A program made the translations under genes and the position numbers. The notes below the pieces were generated by a model. It was not told where the DNA came from. It worked only from the letters and a program-made list of their open reading frames with translations, and did not search any database. From positions 1 through 43,348 of the forward strand of contig JAFZIH010000112.1 in assembly GCA_017554455.1 (NCBI GenBank): a stretch of 43,348 nt of DNA, in the 5' to 3' direction. The stretch's first letter is position 1; each line of letters opens with the position of its first letter. Source of the DNA: Clostridia bacterium (lineage in GTDB: Bacteria > Bacillota > Clostridia > Christensenellales > CAG-138). Below, in pieces: positions 15,952-24,134 of this stretch.

Positions 15952-17379
15952 TCAATATCCGACCTTTGGGTCGATCACGCTGCCGTCGACCGCATTGATG
16001 ACGAGCACCTCCTCCGTGCCTGCGGTCCCGTGCGGCGGATAATCCGGATTGTCGTCCGTGATCCCGAAAAACGTGTAGGTCGGCACGAGGTACGCCGTGC
16101 CGAGATTGTTCTTTTCCAACACGCGCGTCAGCCCGAGCCGGATCTCCGTGATCTTGATCGACGGATCGGCCTTGAGCCACGAATTGCCGTTTTCAAACTC
16201 CGTGCATTTGTAGGTCATCATGCGGTCGAAGATCGGCAGCACCTCGTCGAGCGAGAGGATCTTTGCCGCGGGCGTGACGATTGCAAGCTGCTCATACGGC
16301 GCCGACCAGATCAGTCCGTTCAGCCCGTCGTCGTCCACGTAGACGCGCAGCTTTTCGTAACGCCACGGCTTCCGGTATGCCGCGGCGCTGTCCATATCGC
16401 CTTCGGTGAAGTCGGAAGAATGCTCGGCGTCCGTATAGGTCACGTTGACGCCGTTGATCCGGCGCGTAAAGAGGACCTCCCAGCAGCAGAGCCATCCCTC
16501 CTTCGGCGCGTCGGTCCGCCATACGCCGTTCGGGATCAGCGGCGCAAGGCGCACACCGACGCAGGAATAGACGTCCGAGACCGCGAGGTTTTCCAACAGC
16601 CGTTCCGCAAACATCTGCGCGTCCTCCTGCGATCGCGCGGGAGCTTTTAATCTGATTGCGCCGCGTTCGACGTCCGGGAGCATTATGTCGAGCAGATTTC
16701 CGTTGTTTGTGTAGGCCTGCAGCTCATCGGCATGCGTAATGTCATGCCGGTATTCGACCTCGCGGTCATATGCGTCCTCATTCTGAATGCGCAGCATAAA
16801 GATCGTGCCGCGATCGGACATGCCCTGATAGATCACGTAGTTCTGCTCGCGCAGGGTCTCCATCGGGGACTTTTCGGAAAAGACCGGCTCGTCCGGCGCG
16901 GCGTTTCTTTCCTGTACAATGTGCTGGATCGCTGCGTCCAGCTGCTCCAACGTGTCGTATTTATCCAGATCGCCGCGTTCGCGCTTGTCCATCCAGAAAT
17001 CAATGCTGTGCTGATAAAAGCTTTTCGGGAATACCTCGATCGCCTTGCTGCCGTTTCCGACGTACTGTATGATGCGCGCGACCGTTTCGTCGTCCAGTGC
17101 GCCGTGTCCGATGTGCACGATCGGGATCTCGTCCGTGTCCGGCAGAACGACGTCCGCGTCGATCGTGATGCGAAAGCGCGTGTTCGGCGCGTCGACCGTG
17201 CGGGCGATATGCCGCGTCTCGGGCAGGTTTGCCATCTCCTCCAGCGGCGCGGCGTCGCCGGACGTCGCGCTCTCCAGCATGGTCTCGGTGTCTTTATGGG
17301 ATACATATTCCTCCTGCGGCGTGGGCTGACAGCCGAAGAGCATAAACAATGCAAGCAAATATACGACGATTCGTTTCAT
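15952..17379 (-). CDS. Uncharacterised lipoprotein, paralogue B
   Basis: 475 aa with lipoprotein signal MKRIVVYLLALFMLFGCQP (lipobox LFGC). Its mature part shares with paralogue A the pattern VDADV..P near residue 75, IDFWMDKRERGDL against IEFWMQIQSGEL, LGL followed by R..EKN, a VPTYTFF/VPAYCFY segment and the end LVINAVDGSVIDPKVGY. The two are diverged duplicates about 90 bp apart and probably one transcript. Function unknown; the PepSY-like end and the nearby ypeB only hint at a cell-envelope role. The start at 17379 is set by AGGAGG and the signal peptide. Confidence 0.78.
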   Translation of the reverse strand: MKRIVVYLLALFMLFGCQPTPQEEYVSHKDTETMLESATSGDAAPLEEMANLPETRHIARTVDAPNTRFRITIDADVVLPDTDEIPIVHIGHGALDDETVARIIQYVGNGSKAIEVFPKSFYQHSIDFWMDKRERGDLDKYDTLEQLDAAIQHIVQERNAAPDEPVFSEKSPMETLREQNYVIYQGMSDRGTIFMLRIQNEDAYDREVEYRHDITHADELQAYTNNGNLLDIMLPDVERGAIRLKAPARSQEDAQMFAERLLENLAVSDVYSCVGVRLAPLIPNGVWRTDAPKEGWLCCWEVLFTRRINGVNVTYTDAEHSSDFTEGDMDSAAAYRKPWRYEKLRVYVDDDGLNGLIWSAPYEQLAIVTPAAKILSLDEVLPIFDRMMTYKCTEFENGNSWLKADPSIKITEIRLGLTRVLEKNNLGTAYLVPTYTFFGITDDNPDYPPHGTAGTEEVLVINAVDGSVIDPKVGY

Positions 17380-17436
17380 ACGCGATCCTCCTTTACCCAT
17401 AAGACGGATGAAACGGCGTTTTTGCTGCAAGGCGCA

Positions 17437-17466
17437 GAAAAAACCCGATCACGGCGTCCATGATCG
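17437..17466 (-). terminator. Terminator-like hairpin upstream of the lipoprotein pair
   Basis: On the minus strand CGATCA-(9-nt loop)-TGATCG followed by GGTTTTTTC. It most likely ends the spoIIR-sleB-ypeB transcript; it could also lie in the leader of the lipoprotein genes. Confidence 0.6.
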
Positions 17467-17559
17467 GATTGTAGCATTGCAATGCAACAGAATTGCAACA
17501 TCTCTGTGTCGAAACTGCAACCGAAATGTAATATTTTGGGTGGATCGCGAAGCGAGACG

Positions 17560-17618
17560 GAAGGGTTGTCGATTCCCGTTCCGCTGTTGCGCGGGCAGAT
17601 ACGATCTGCCCCTACGGG
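17560..17618. repeat. Palindromic element with one degenerate arm
   Basis: Spacer GTTCCGCTGTTGCGC (17578-17592), arm GGGCAGATACGATCTGCCC (17593-17611) and CCCTACGGG. The left arm (around GGGTTGTCGATTCCC) pairs poorly. The right flank shares AGCCGTCGCGCGT with the cluster at 14119-14318. The remainder of the 17467-17720 gap shows nothing else I can support. Confidence 0.7.
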
Positions 17619-17720
17619 TAATATAGGAGCCGTCGCGCGTCGTATCACGTGTCGCCTGCGCAAGGGAGGCATTATGGCAGCCGCGTCTGTTGAAGAAATG
17701 AAGCGGTTTTACAGACCGAA

Positions 17721-19031
17721 TTATACGACAAGATCTCCTTCGTCCGAATTGAGGACCTCGAAGATCTCCTCCTCCGCGCCGCTTTGTGCGTTGATATAGA
17801 CGATGAAGAACGTCTCGCCGCGCGTGCATTTGAACTCGTAGCAGAGGACCTCGTGCGTGTTCGATTTCGGGATCAGAGCAAGCGCGGTGTGTTCGAGCGT
17901 CAGCGAATCGGACAGCGCATTTTTTGCGTCCGCTTCGGTGAGGATCGCGGCGGAAAGGTCGCGTTCGCGGTGGTGGAAGCGGTAGTTTTGGGCGTCGAGC
18001 CCGATCACAGCTTGTGTGATGCGGTCGACGTAGACCTTGACGAGATCGGCGTAAAGGATCACGCCGTTCTGCACGGCGGCGTAGTTTAAGACCACCGTAC
18101 CCGCGTAATACTGCGCGTAGGACGGCTCCATTTTGCCGAAGCCGTGCGCCTCAAGATACGCGCTTGCCGCCGCGTGCAGACGTTCGCTTTCCTCGTCGCT
18201 CGGGGGATCGTTCTTGTCGCCCGCGGGCGTGCCCATGAAATACAGCAGAAGCCCGCCGCGCTCGGTGATCGAAACGCAGAGCTCGCCGTTTCCGTCGCTC
18301 TCGGAAAAGTCGTATGTCACGATCGTGCTCTCCGTGCGGCCGTCAAGCGAAAGCGTACGGTCCGGGAACAGCTCGCCTGCGATGCGCATGGCTTCGTTTT
18401 CGTCCACCGTCTCTTCGGGCAATCCCAGCGGCTCCGCCTGCTCGCTGCTTTCGGAAAACGGTCCGTCATACAGAAGCGACGGATAGTTTGCGATATTCTC
18501 CTCGTCGGTCTCGCCGCTGTAAAAGCCGTCCTCCGGCGCGGTCGGAAAAGTTCCGTCCATGCAGCCGCCGTCGTACTGCTCCGAAAGACCGGAACAGCAG
18601 GTTTTGAGTTCACTCAGCGAGCCGAGCTGGTCCTCGGTGAGCATTTGTCCCGAAAGCACGCGGTCCATCAGCGTCTCCGCAAAGTCGCCGGTGCGGGTGA
18701 GAAACTGCATCAGCCCCTCGTCGTCCGCGTGCGCGACCGGCAGCAGCGAGAGCGCGCGCACCGCGCCGGCGGAAAGGCGTCGGATATCCGCGAACGATTT
18801 CGAAAGACGCGCGGGCGTGCCCGCCGCTTCGAGCTTAGAAAGCGCGACGTTCAGATCGTTCAAGTCGTTAGAAAGTGCGCGGTAAGCGCTTTCGGTCTGC
18901 GCCTCGATCACGCGCTGCTGCTCCGCGATCGTTTTGCGCTGTTTGAAAAACGTAACGGTCATCACCGCGAGCCCGATGAACAGGATCGCGGGGACGCCGA
19001 ACAGCCAGATTTTCTTGGTTACTCGTATCAT
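17721..19031 (-). CDS. ypeB: Germination protein YpeB
   Basis: 436 aa. One N-terminal membrane helix (IWLFGVPAILFIGLAVMTV) is followed by a long helical region and C-terminal PepSY-type repeats (ETVDENEAMRIAGELF, ILTEADAKNALSDSLTLEH). In Bacillus YpeB is made in the forespore together with the cortex-lytic enzyme SleB, and the two stabilise each other at the spore inner membrane. Here the ypeB start overlaps the sleB stop by 4 bp (ATGA), the classical arrangement. The start at 19031 is chosen for this overlap; upstream in-frame codons fall inside sleB. Confidence 0.9.
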   Translation of the reverse strand: MIRVTKKIWLFGVPAILFIGLAVMTVTFFKQRKTIAEQQRVIEAQTESAYRALSNDLNDLNVALSKLEAAGTPARLSKSFADIRRLSAGAVRALSLLPVAHADDEGLMQFLTRTGDFAETLMDRVLSGQMLTEDQLGSLSELKTCCSGLSEQYDGGCMDGTFPTAPEDGFYSGETDEENIANYPSLLYDGPFSESSEQAEPLGLPEETVDENEAMRIAGELFPDRTLSLDGRTESTIVTYDFSESDGNGELCVSITERGGLLLYFMGTPAGDKNDPPSDEESERLHAAASAYLEAHGFGKMEPSYAQYYAGTVVLNYAAVQNGVILYADLVKVYVDRITQAVIGLDAQNYRFHHRERDLSAAILTEADAKNALSDSLTLEHTALALIPKSNTHEVLCYEFKCTRGETFFIVYINAQSGAEEEIFEVLNSDEGDLVV

Positions 19032-19699
19032 TTGCAAAAAACATGGTCGCCGATGCGCACCACGATCGGGCGGCTGCGGATCCAGCGGTTGCTTGTTTTG
19101 GCGGGGTTGTAGTAGTAGAGACAGCCGCCCGTCGGGTCCCACCCGTTCATGGCGTCCTTCGCCGCCTTCAGCGCCGAATCGTTCGGCGTCAGATTGATCT
19201 GTCCGTCGTCGACCGCCGAGAACGCGCCTTTCTGATAGACCACGCCGGAGATCGAGTTCGGGAACGAACTGCTTTTCACGCGGTTCAGAACCACCGCGCC
19301 GACCGCGACCTGCCCCTTATACGGCTCGCCGCGCGATTCGCTGTAGATGCACTGGGCCAGCAGGTACACGTCGCCGGACGCGGGCTTGGTCGAAGCGGAT
19401 ACCGTGCTTTTGAGGTTCAGCCCCATTGCCGCGGCGGTCTTTTCACCGACCACGCCGTCAACGGTCAGCCCGTTCTTTTCCTGAAACCATTTGACCGCGC
19501 GCTCGGTCGCGTAGCCGAAAATGCCGTCGACCGAGCCGGAATAGTATCCCCATTGCTTCAGCCGCTTCTGCACCGCGGCGACCTCGTCGCCCGTGGAGCC
19601 GCGCTTTAATGCCGCCTCCGCCGTCAAAAGCGGCAGCGCCGCGCAGACGATCAGAAACGCGAGTACGGCGATCTTTCCTATTTTGATTGCCTTTCGCAT
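19028..19699 (-). CDS. sleB: Spore cortex-lytic enzyme SleB
   Basis: 223 aa. Signal peptide or membrane anchor in residues 1-30, then a peptidoglycan-binding domain (GSTGDEVAAVQKRLKQWGYY, about 33-95) and a hydrolase_2 (lytic transglycosylase) domain from about 108. The active-site region is AQCIYSESRGEPYKGQVAVG with the catalytic Glu, then GVVYQKGAFSAVDDGQ. The domain order and the ypeB overlap identify it as SleB, which degrades spore cortex at germination. It lies 9 bp after spoIIR with GAGGAGGG before its ATG, so it may be read from the spoIIR promoter as well as any forespore promoter of its own. Confidence 0.93.
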   Translation of the reverse strand: MRKAIKIGKIAVLAFLIVCAALPLLTAEAALKRGSTGDEVAAVQKRLKQWGYYSGSVDGIFGYATERAVKWFQEKNGLTVDGVVGEKTAAAMGLNLKSTVSASTKPASGDVYLLAQCIYSESRGEPYKGQVAVGAVVLNRVKSSSFPNSISGVVYQKGAFSAVDDGQINLTPNDSALKAAKDAMNGWDPTGGCLYYYNPAKTSNRWIRSRPIVVRIGDHVFCK

Positions 19700-19708
19700 A
19701 CGCCCTCC

Positions 19709-20245
19709 TCAGAGCAGCGACCGAATGAGGTTCAGGATCCAGCTTTCGGTCTCGACAGAATCGAGATCGACCTTCTCGCCGGTCTCCGATACGATGCACA
19801 GCGGCGGAAACAGCACGCACCACCAGTTGTGCCCCTCGGCGGGACCGAGCCGCACGCACAGCGCGTCATACGCGCCCGCGGGAAACAGCAGATCGCCGTA
19901 GACGCGGTCCGGGAACGTCTCCGTGCCCAAAGAAAGCTGCACGCCGTAATCGAACCCATGTTCGCGCAGGACTGCCTCGGCGGTCTTCTGGATCTCCCCG
20001 CCGTGCGAAAGCAGAAACGCCCGCGCGTCGTCATAGCTTTCGGCGTGTTCAAACAGCGGCAAAATCGCGTCGCGCACGGAAAGCTTCGCGCTCTGGTCCT
20101 CGTCGGAATCGCTCGCGGCGATCACGTGCAGGCGCAGTACGCCCTCGTTTGAACTGAGCACCGTCTTTGCGGGCGCGGCGCTGTTTATCACGCCGACCGC
20201 GACGGCAAGAAGCAGGATGAGACCGGTAAAGAATCGTTTCAGCAT
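19709..20245 (-). CDS. spoIIR: Stage II sporulation protein R
   Basis: 178 aa. N-terminal signal/membrane segment (FFTGLILLLAVAVGVINSA), then the family core VLRLHVIAASDSDEDQSAKL, VRDAILP and VQLSLGTETFPDRVYGDLLF, ending with GHNWWCVLFPPLC. SpoIIR is secreted from the forespore and triggers SpoIIGA to process pro-sigma-E in the mother cell. A sequence matching the sigma-F consensus lies just upstream (20266-20294). GAGGTG precedes the ATG. Confidence 0.94.
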   Translation of the reverse strand: MLKRFFTGLILLLAVAVGVINSAAPAKTVLSSNEGVLRLHVIAASDSDEDQSAKLSVRDAILPLFEHAESYDDARAFLLSHGGEIQKTAEAVLREHGFDYGVQLSLGTETFPDRVYGDLLFPAGAYDALCVRLGPAEGHNWWCVLFPPLCIVSETGEKVDLDSVETESWILNLIRSLL

Positions 20246-20265
20246 TGTTTTTTCACCTCGGATGG

Positions 20266-20294
20266 AGTATTTCCCGTCCTTTGCGGTTCCATAC
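20266..20294 (-). promoter_or_regulatory. Sigma-F-like promoter of spoIIR
   Basis: Minus strand: GTATG (20290-20294), 15-bp spacer, GGAAATACT (20266-20274). The -10 matches the sigma-F consensus GGnnAnAnT at every fixed position; the -35 matches GyATA at 4 of 5. The expected start of the RNA leaves a short leader holding the GAGGTG. B. subtilis spoIIR is sigma-F dependent, which agrees. Confidence 0.6.
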
Positions 20295-20297
20295 CTG

Positions 20298-20324
20298 TTG
20301 ACTTTTTGAAGGATTTCCTATACC
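20298..20324 (+). promoter_or_regulatory. Sigma-A-like promoter of the unknown gene at 20333
   Basis: TTGACT (20298-20303), 15-bp spacer, TATACC (20319-20324). The expected RNA start is within about 3 bp of the ATG at 20333. Confidence 0.45.
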
Positions 20325-20332
20325 ATTTATAT

Positions 20333-20896
20333 ATGATTTCCATGAGAGACGCGATCGAAGCCGTACTTTCGGACTTCGTCGAACGGCATACCGGCGTGAA
20401 GCCCGAGCTGAAGCCCTCGAAAAAGGCGCATCTCGCTTCGAGCAGCTTTTTGCGCGGGGACGCGGACGACGCGGCTGCGCTTCTGTCCGCGCACGCAAAG
20501 GACTGTACGCTTTCCGGCGTGCCGCTGCTTTCGCGCGTGACGGCGGAAAGCGGCTGGCTGCTGTTCTTTTTCACGGCGGACGCGGTCGACGCGTTTGCTG
20601 CGACGCTGCCGCCCGTAAAGGAGCCGGACGACTCGTATTTTGCGCGCAGGCTCTGGATCATGGCTCATCACAATGACGCTGAGACGCCGGACGATCCCGC
20701 GCTTCTGGACGGATTCTACGCCGCCCTCATGCGTGCGCCGGACGGGGAAAAACGCTTCCTTGCCGCGCCGAAAACATACGACGGAAACGAACGTGTCGCT
20801 TTGGAACAGCGGCTATCTCGCATGGCAAAGATCTTATTATGGGAACGGAGGGACCCGATATGCAATACACCTGGCTCGGACACTCGACCTTTCTGA
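20333..20896 (+). CDS. Unrecognised protein, faintly arginyl-tRNA synthetase-like
   Basis: 187 aa; no family identified with confidence. It begins MISMRDAIEAVLSDFVERHT and has a segment RVTAESGWLLFFFTADAVDA that faintly recalls the N-terminal add-on domain of arginyl-tRNA synthetase, followed by a helical Arg/His-rich half (RRLWIMAHH). No catalytic HIGH or KMSK motif is present, so it is not a synthetase. The start could be 20333 or 20342; neither has a Shine-Dalgarno, and the promoter suggests a nearly leaderless mRNA. It overlaps the next gene by 37 bp in another frame. It leads a four-gene plus-strand run. Confidence 0.6.
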   Translation: MISMRDAIEAVLSDFVERHTGVKPELKPSKKAHLASSSFLRGDADDAAALLSAHAKDCTLSGVPLLSRVTAESGWLLFFFTADAVDAFAATLPPVKEPDDSYFARRLWIMAHHNDAETPDDPALLDGFYAALMRAPDGEKRFLAAPKTYDGNERVALEQRLSRMAKILLWERRDPICNTPGSDTRPF

Positions 20897-21453
20897 TCAC
20901 CAACGACGCGGGCGGACGGCTCGTCACCGACCCCGCGGACGAACGGACCAGCCCCAATCAGCCGCACGTCACAGCCGACGTGATCACTGTCTCGCACCGG
21001 CATTTCGACCACTGCGCCACGGAACGCGTCGGCGGCGATCCCGTTGTCAAAGAATCGTGCGAACCCGAAACGCTCGCGGGCTTTTCGATCCGCGGGTTTC
21101 ATGCCTTCCACGACGAGGTGAAAGGCGCGAAGCGCGGCACGAACACGATCTTCCTCATTGAAGCAGACGGACAGCGGTTCGTTCATTGCGGCGATCTCGG
21201 ACATATGCCGGATGAGGAAACGCTTGCGGCGATCAAGGGATGCGACGTCCTTTTGATCCCGGTCGGCGGCATCTTTACCGTCGACGGAAGCACGGCGTGG
21301 GCGATCGCAAAGCGCATCGCGCCGAAAACCGTCGTGCCGATGCATTTTCAAACGCCCGACCTCGGCTTTACGCTCGAACCGGTCACGAACTTCCTCGCGG
21401 CGGCGAAGGCGGACCCGGCGCCGATCATGATCGAACTTCCCTCCCGCGACTGA
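20860..21453 (+). CDS. MBL-fold metal-dependent hydrolase
   Basis: 197 aa of the metallo-beta-lactamase fold, L-ascorbate-6-phosphate-lactonase/UPF0173 type. Motifs: YTWLGHSTFLI at the start, VSHRHFDHC (HxHxDH metal site) near residue 46, HCGDLGHMPD near 110 and VVPMHFQTPD near 160. Substrate unknown. The start at 20860 is preferred to an in-frame one 21 bp upstream because GGAGGG lies just before it. The iron alcohol dehydrogenase follows 12 bp after the stop. Confidence 0.85.
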   Translation: MQYTWLGHSTFLITNDAGGRLVTDPADERTSPNQPHVTADVITVSHRHFDHCATERVGGDPVVKESCEPETLAGFSIRGFHAFHDEVKGAKRGTNTIFLIEADGQRFVHCGDLGHMPDEETLAAIKGCDVLLIPVGGIFTVDGSTAWAIAKRIAPKTVVPMHFQTPDLGFTLEPVTNFLAAAKADPAPIMIELPSRD

Positions 21454-21465
21454 AAGGAGCGGCCT

Positions 21466-22635
21466 ATGCTCGGAACGTTTACCTTCCATAACCCGACAAA
21501 GCTGTATTTCGGCGAAGACGCGCTTGACGGTCTTTACGAAGAGCTTCCGAAATACGGAAAGACCGTCCAGCTCATCTACGGCGGCGGCTCGGTGAAGAAA
21601 AACGGAATCTACGACGCGGTCGTGAATATCCTGCGTGACTGCGGCAAGACGATCGTCGAGGACGGCGGCGTGATGCCGAACCCGACGACGGAAAAGCTTT
21701 ATGAGGGTATCCGTATCGCGCGCGAAAACAAGGTCGACCTGCTGCTTGCGGTCGGCGGCGGCTCCTGCTGCGACTACGCAAAGGCGGTGTCCGTCTCCGT
21801 GCACTGTGACGAGGACCCGTGGGACAAATACTTTGCGCGCTATGAGGACCCGACGTGCCCGATCGTGCCGGTCGGGTGCGTGCTGACGATGGCGGGCACC
21901 GGCTCGGAGATGAACGGCGGCTCGGTCATCACAAACCCCGCGCAGAAGATGAAGATCGGCAAGGTCTTTGACGAGCGCGTGAACCCGCGCTTCTCGATCC
22001 TGAACCCGAAATTCACCTATTCCCTGCCGATGCGGCAGACCGTCGCGGGCGTGTACGACATCTTCAACCACATCTGCGAACAATATTTTTCCGGCACAGA
22101 CGACAACGTGAGCGACGCGCTATCGGAAGCGCTGATGCGCTCGGTCGTGAACGCGTCGCGGATCGTCATTTCTGAACCCGAAAATTACGAGGCGCGGTCG
22201 AACATCATGTGGGCGGCGACATGGGCGCTGAACAACCTGATCGGCTGCGGCAAGACCGAGGACTGGATGGTGCACATGCTCGGGCAGGCGGTCGGCGCGT
22301 ACACCGACGCGACGCACGGACTGACGCTCGCCGCGGTCTCGCTGCCGTATTACCGGCTCGTGGCTCCGTACGGACTTCCGAAATTCGTGCGGTTTGCAAA
22401 GGAAGTGTGGCGCGTCGATCCTGCGGGCAAGACAGACGAAGAGATCGCAGACGAGGGACTTTGCGCCATGCACGCATGGATGAGGGAGATCGGCGTCGCC
22501 GTAACGCTGCACGATCTCGGTGCGACGGAAGACATGATCGAGGGGATCGCGGACGCGACGATCCTTATGGAGGGCACGGGCTACCACACGCTGACGCGCG
22601 ATGAGGTCGTGCAGATCTTAAAAGAGAGTTTATAA
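21466..22635 (+). CDS. Iron-containing alcohol dehydrogenase
   Basis: 389 aa, the usual length for a group III NAD(P)H-dependent alcohol/butanol dehydrogenase (YqhD/Bdh type). NAD-binding segments are YGGGSVKKNGIYD and VGGGSCCDYAKAVS; metal-ligand regions are GVYDIFNHICEQYF and TDATHGLTLAAVSLPYY. It reduces aldehydes or oxidises alcohols; the physiological substrate is not evident. AAAGGAG precedes the ATG. It is in an apparent operon with the hydrolase before it and the flavodoxin 13 bp after. Confidence 0.9.
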   Translation: MLGTFTFHNPTKLYFGEDALDGLYEELPKYGKTVQLIYGGGSVKKNGIYDAVVNILRDCGKTIVEDGGVMPNPTTEKLYEGIRIARENKVDLLLAVGGGSCCDYAKAVSVSVHCDEDPWDKYFARYEDPTCPIVPVGCVLTMAGTGSEMNGGSVITNPAQKMKIGKVFDERVNPRFSILNPKFTYSLPMRQTVAGVYDIFNHICEQYFSGTDDNVSDALSEALMRSVVNASRIVISEPENYEARSNIMWAATWALNNLIGCGKTEDWMVHMLGQAVGAYTDATHGLTLAAVSLPYYRLVAPYGLPKFVRFAKEVWRVDPAGKTDEEIADEGLCAMHAWMREIGVAVTLHDLGATEDMIEGIADATILMEGTGYHTLTRDEVVQILKESL

Positions 22636-22648
22636 GGAGGAACGCAGT

Positions 22649-23125
22649 ATGATCAAATCATTGGTAACGTATTTTTCCGCAAGCGGCGTGACCGCCGAGG
22701 TTGCGGCGCGGCTTGCGGAGGGTGTCGGCGCGGAGCTTTGCGAGATCGCGCCCGAAACGCCGTACAGTGACGCGGATCTGAACTGGATGGACAAAAATTC
22801 CCGCAGCACGCTTGAAATGAAGGACGAAAACGCCCGCCCGGCGCTGGCGAAAAAGGATATTCCCGTCGGCGAATACGACATCATCTTCGTCGGCTTCCCG
22901 ATCTGGTGGTACCGGGAGCCGTCGATCATCGACACGTTCCTCGAGGCGTACGACTTCACCGGCAAGACGATCATCCCGTTTGCCACCTCCGGCGGCTCTG
23001 CCTTGGGCAAAGCGCCCGCCCGCATGGCGGAGCTTTCGAAGGCGAATGTCCTGCCGGGCCGCGTCTTCCCGCCGAAGGTCTCCGAGCGCGAGCTCAAGGA
23101 CTGGGTGCGGACCCTGCCGCTTTAA
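22649..23125 (+). CDS. Flavodoxin
   Basis: 158 aa flavodoxin of the long-loop, flavodoxin_4 type. The FMN phosphate loop is degenerate (YFSASGVTAEVA); isoalloxazine-binding segments are FVGFPIWWYREPSIIDTF and PFATSGGSALG. It would carry electrons for a reductase, plausibly linked to the preceding dehydrogenase. AAGGAGG lies before the ATG. It ends the plus-strand operon at a strong terminator. Confidence 0.88.
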   Translation: MIKSLVTYFSASGVTAEVAARLAEGVGAELCEIAPETPYSDADLNWMDKNSRSTLEMKDENARPALAKKDIPVGEYDIIFVGFPIWWYREPSIIDTFLEAYDFTGKTIIPFATSGGSALGKAPARMAELSKANVLPGRVFPPKVSERELKDWVRTLPL

Positions 23126-23138
23126 GTAAAAGCATAAC

Positions 23139-23165
23139 AAAAGCGCCGCGAAACGCGGCGCTTTT
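23139..23165. terminator. Bidirectional terminator
   Basis: Perfect 12-bp stem AAAAGCGCCGCG/CGCGGCGCTTTT with loop AAA, flanked by A and T runs. It lies between the convergent flavodoxin and acetyltransferase operons and serves both. Confidence 0.92.
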
Positions 23166-23174
23166 CGTTATTTG

Positions 23175-24134
23175 TCAGTGTGTCGGGTTATCAAAGTCCT
23201 CCCGGTCGATCGCGTAATAGGTGAGATCGTGCGGCTCGCCGAGATATTCGAATTCCTGCGGAGAAAAACGCTGATACGTCATGCCGCACTTTTCCATCAC
23301 GCGGCGCGAGGCGTCGTTGCCGGTAAAATACGACGCCGTGACGGTCTGCATGCCCTTTTCGTTGAACAGATATGTGAGAAATCGCCGGACTGCCTCGGTC
23401 GTATAGCCGTTTCCCCGATGCGTCGAACCGATCCCGTAGCCGATCTCGCACGCGCCGTCCTTTTCGTCGAAGTACAGAATGATCCCGATCAGTTTTCCGG
23501 TCTCCTTCAGGCGGATCGCAAAGAGGTCGTCCCGCCCGAGATAGGTCGAAAAATCAAAGTCCTCGAGCGATTCCGCATAGCGGCAGACGAAGGTTTCGAG
23601 CACCTTTTTGTCGTGGGAAATGTTGTTGAAATAGTCCTTTTTATCGGTCTCTTTGATCCGGTCGAGGATCAGCCGTTCCGTTTCCATACAGGGCGTTTGC
23701 AAAGAAAACTCGATCTCATCCAGCCCGTTCGGAACGGAATGCCGGTTCCCCGTTTCCGCAAAGCCGAGCCGTTCGTAGAGCCGCCGTGCCCGCGCGTTGT
23801 TTTCGAGGATCCACAGCACGGGCGTGCCGGGACATACGCCGATCGCGTAACGCAACAGCTTCGTGCCGTATCCCTTCCCCTGCTCCTCCGGCAGCACGTA
23901 CAGATCCTCGATGAGGTTTTCCGTCACGGAAACGACGCCGATCGGCTTTTCTTCGATCAGCAAAAAGAGTCGGCTTTTTGCGTCCAGCTTGCGCTGTAAA
24001 TACGCCGCCTGCCGCTCGGTCGTATGCGCTTCGACAAACGCAGGCGTGCAGAACGCGCGGTGCGATTCCCGCCACGCCGCGGCGTGCACCGCCGCAGCTT
24101 CATACAGATTTGTTTTATCAACCGGAACGATCAT
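23175..24134 (-). CDS. Tandem GNAT acetyltransferase (two domains)
   Basis: 319 aa with two GNAT domains in one chain. Domain 1 (about 1-125) has the acetyl-CoA loop VLPEEQGKGYGTKLL and LWILENNARARRLYERLGF. Domain 2 (about 140-319) is of the RimJ/RimL type, beginning METERLILDRIKETDK, with GSTHRGNGYTTEAVRRFL and ASYFTGNDASRRVMEKCGM. The substrate is unknown. The start at 24134 overlaps the previous gene by ATGA and has AGAGGAG. It is the last gene of a six-gene operon. The fusion junction near residue 140 is clean, without a long linker. Confidence 0.87.
   Translation of the reverse strand: MIVPVDKTNLYEAAAVHAAAWRESHRAFCTPAFVEAHTTERQAAYLQRKLDAKSRLFLLIEEKPIGVVSVTENLIEDLYVLPEEQGKGYGTKLLRYAIGVCPGTPVLWILENNARARRLYERLGFAETGNRHSVPNGLDEIEFSLQTPCMETERLILDRIKETDKKDYFNNISHDKKVLETFVCRYAESLEDFDFSTYLGRDDLFAIRLKETGKLIGIILYFDEKDGACEIGYGIGSTHRGNGYTTEAVRRFLTYLFNEKGMQTVTASYFTGNDASRRVMEKCGMTYQRFSPQEFEYLGEPHDLTYYAIDREDFDNPTH

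Noticed and set aside
20716..22083. A 455-codon minus-strand open frame opposite the hydrolase and alcohol dehydrogenase
   Set aside because: Antisense to two well-supported enzymes and without recognisable motifs.
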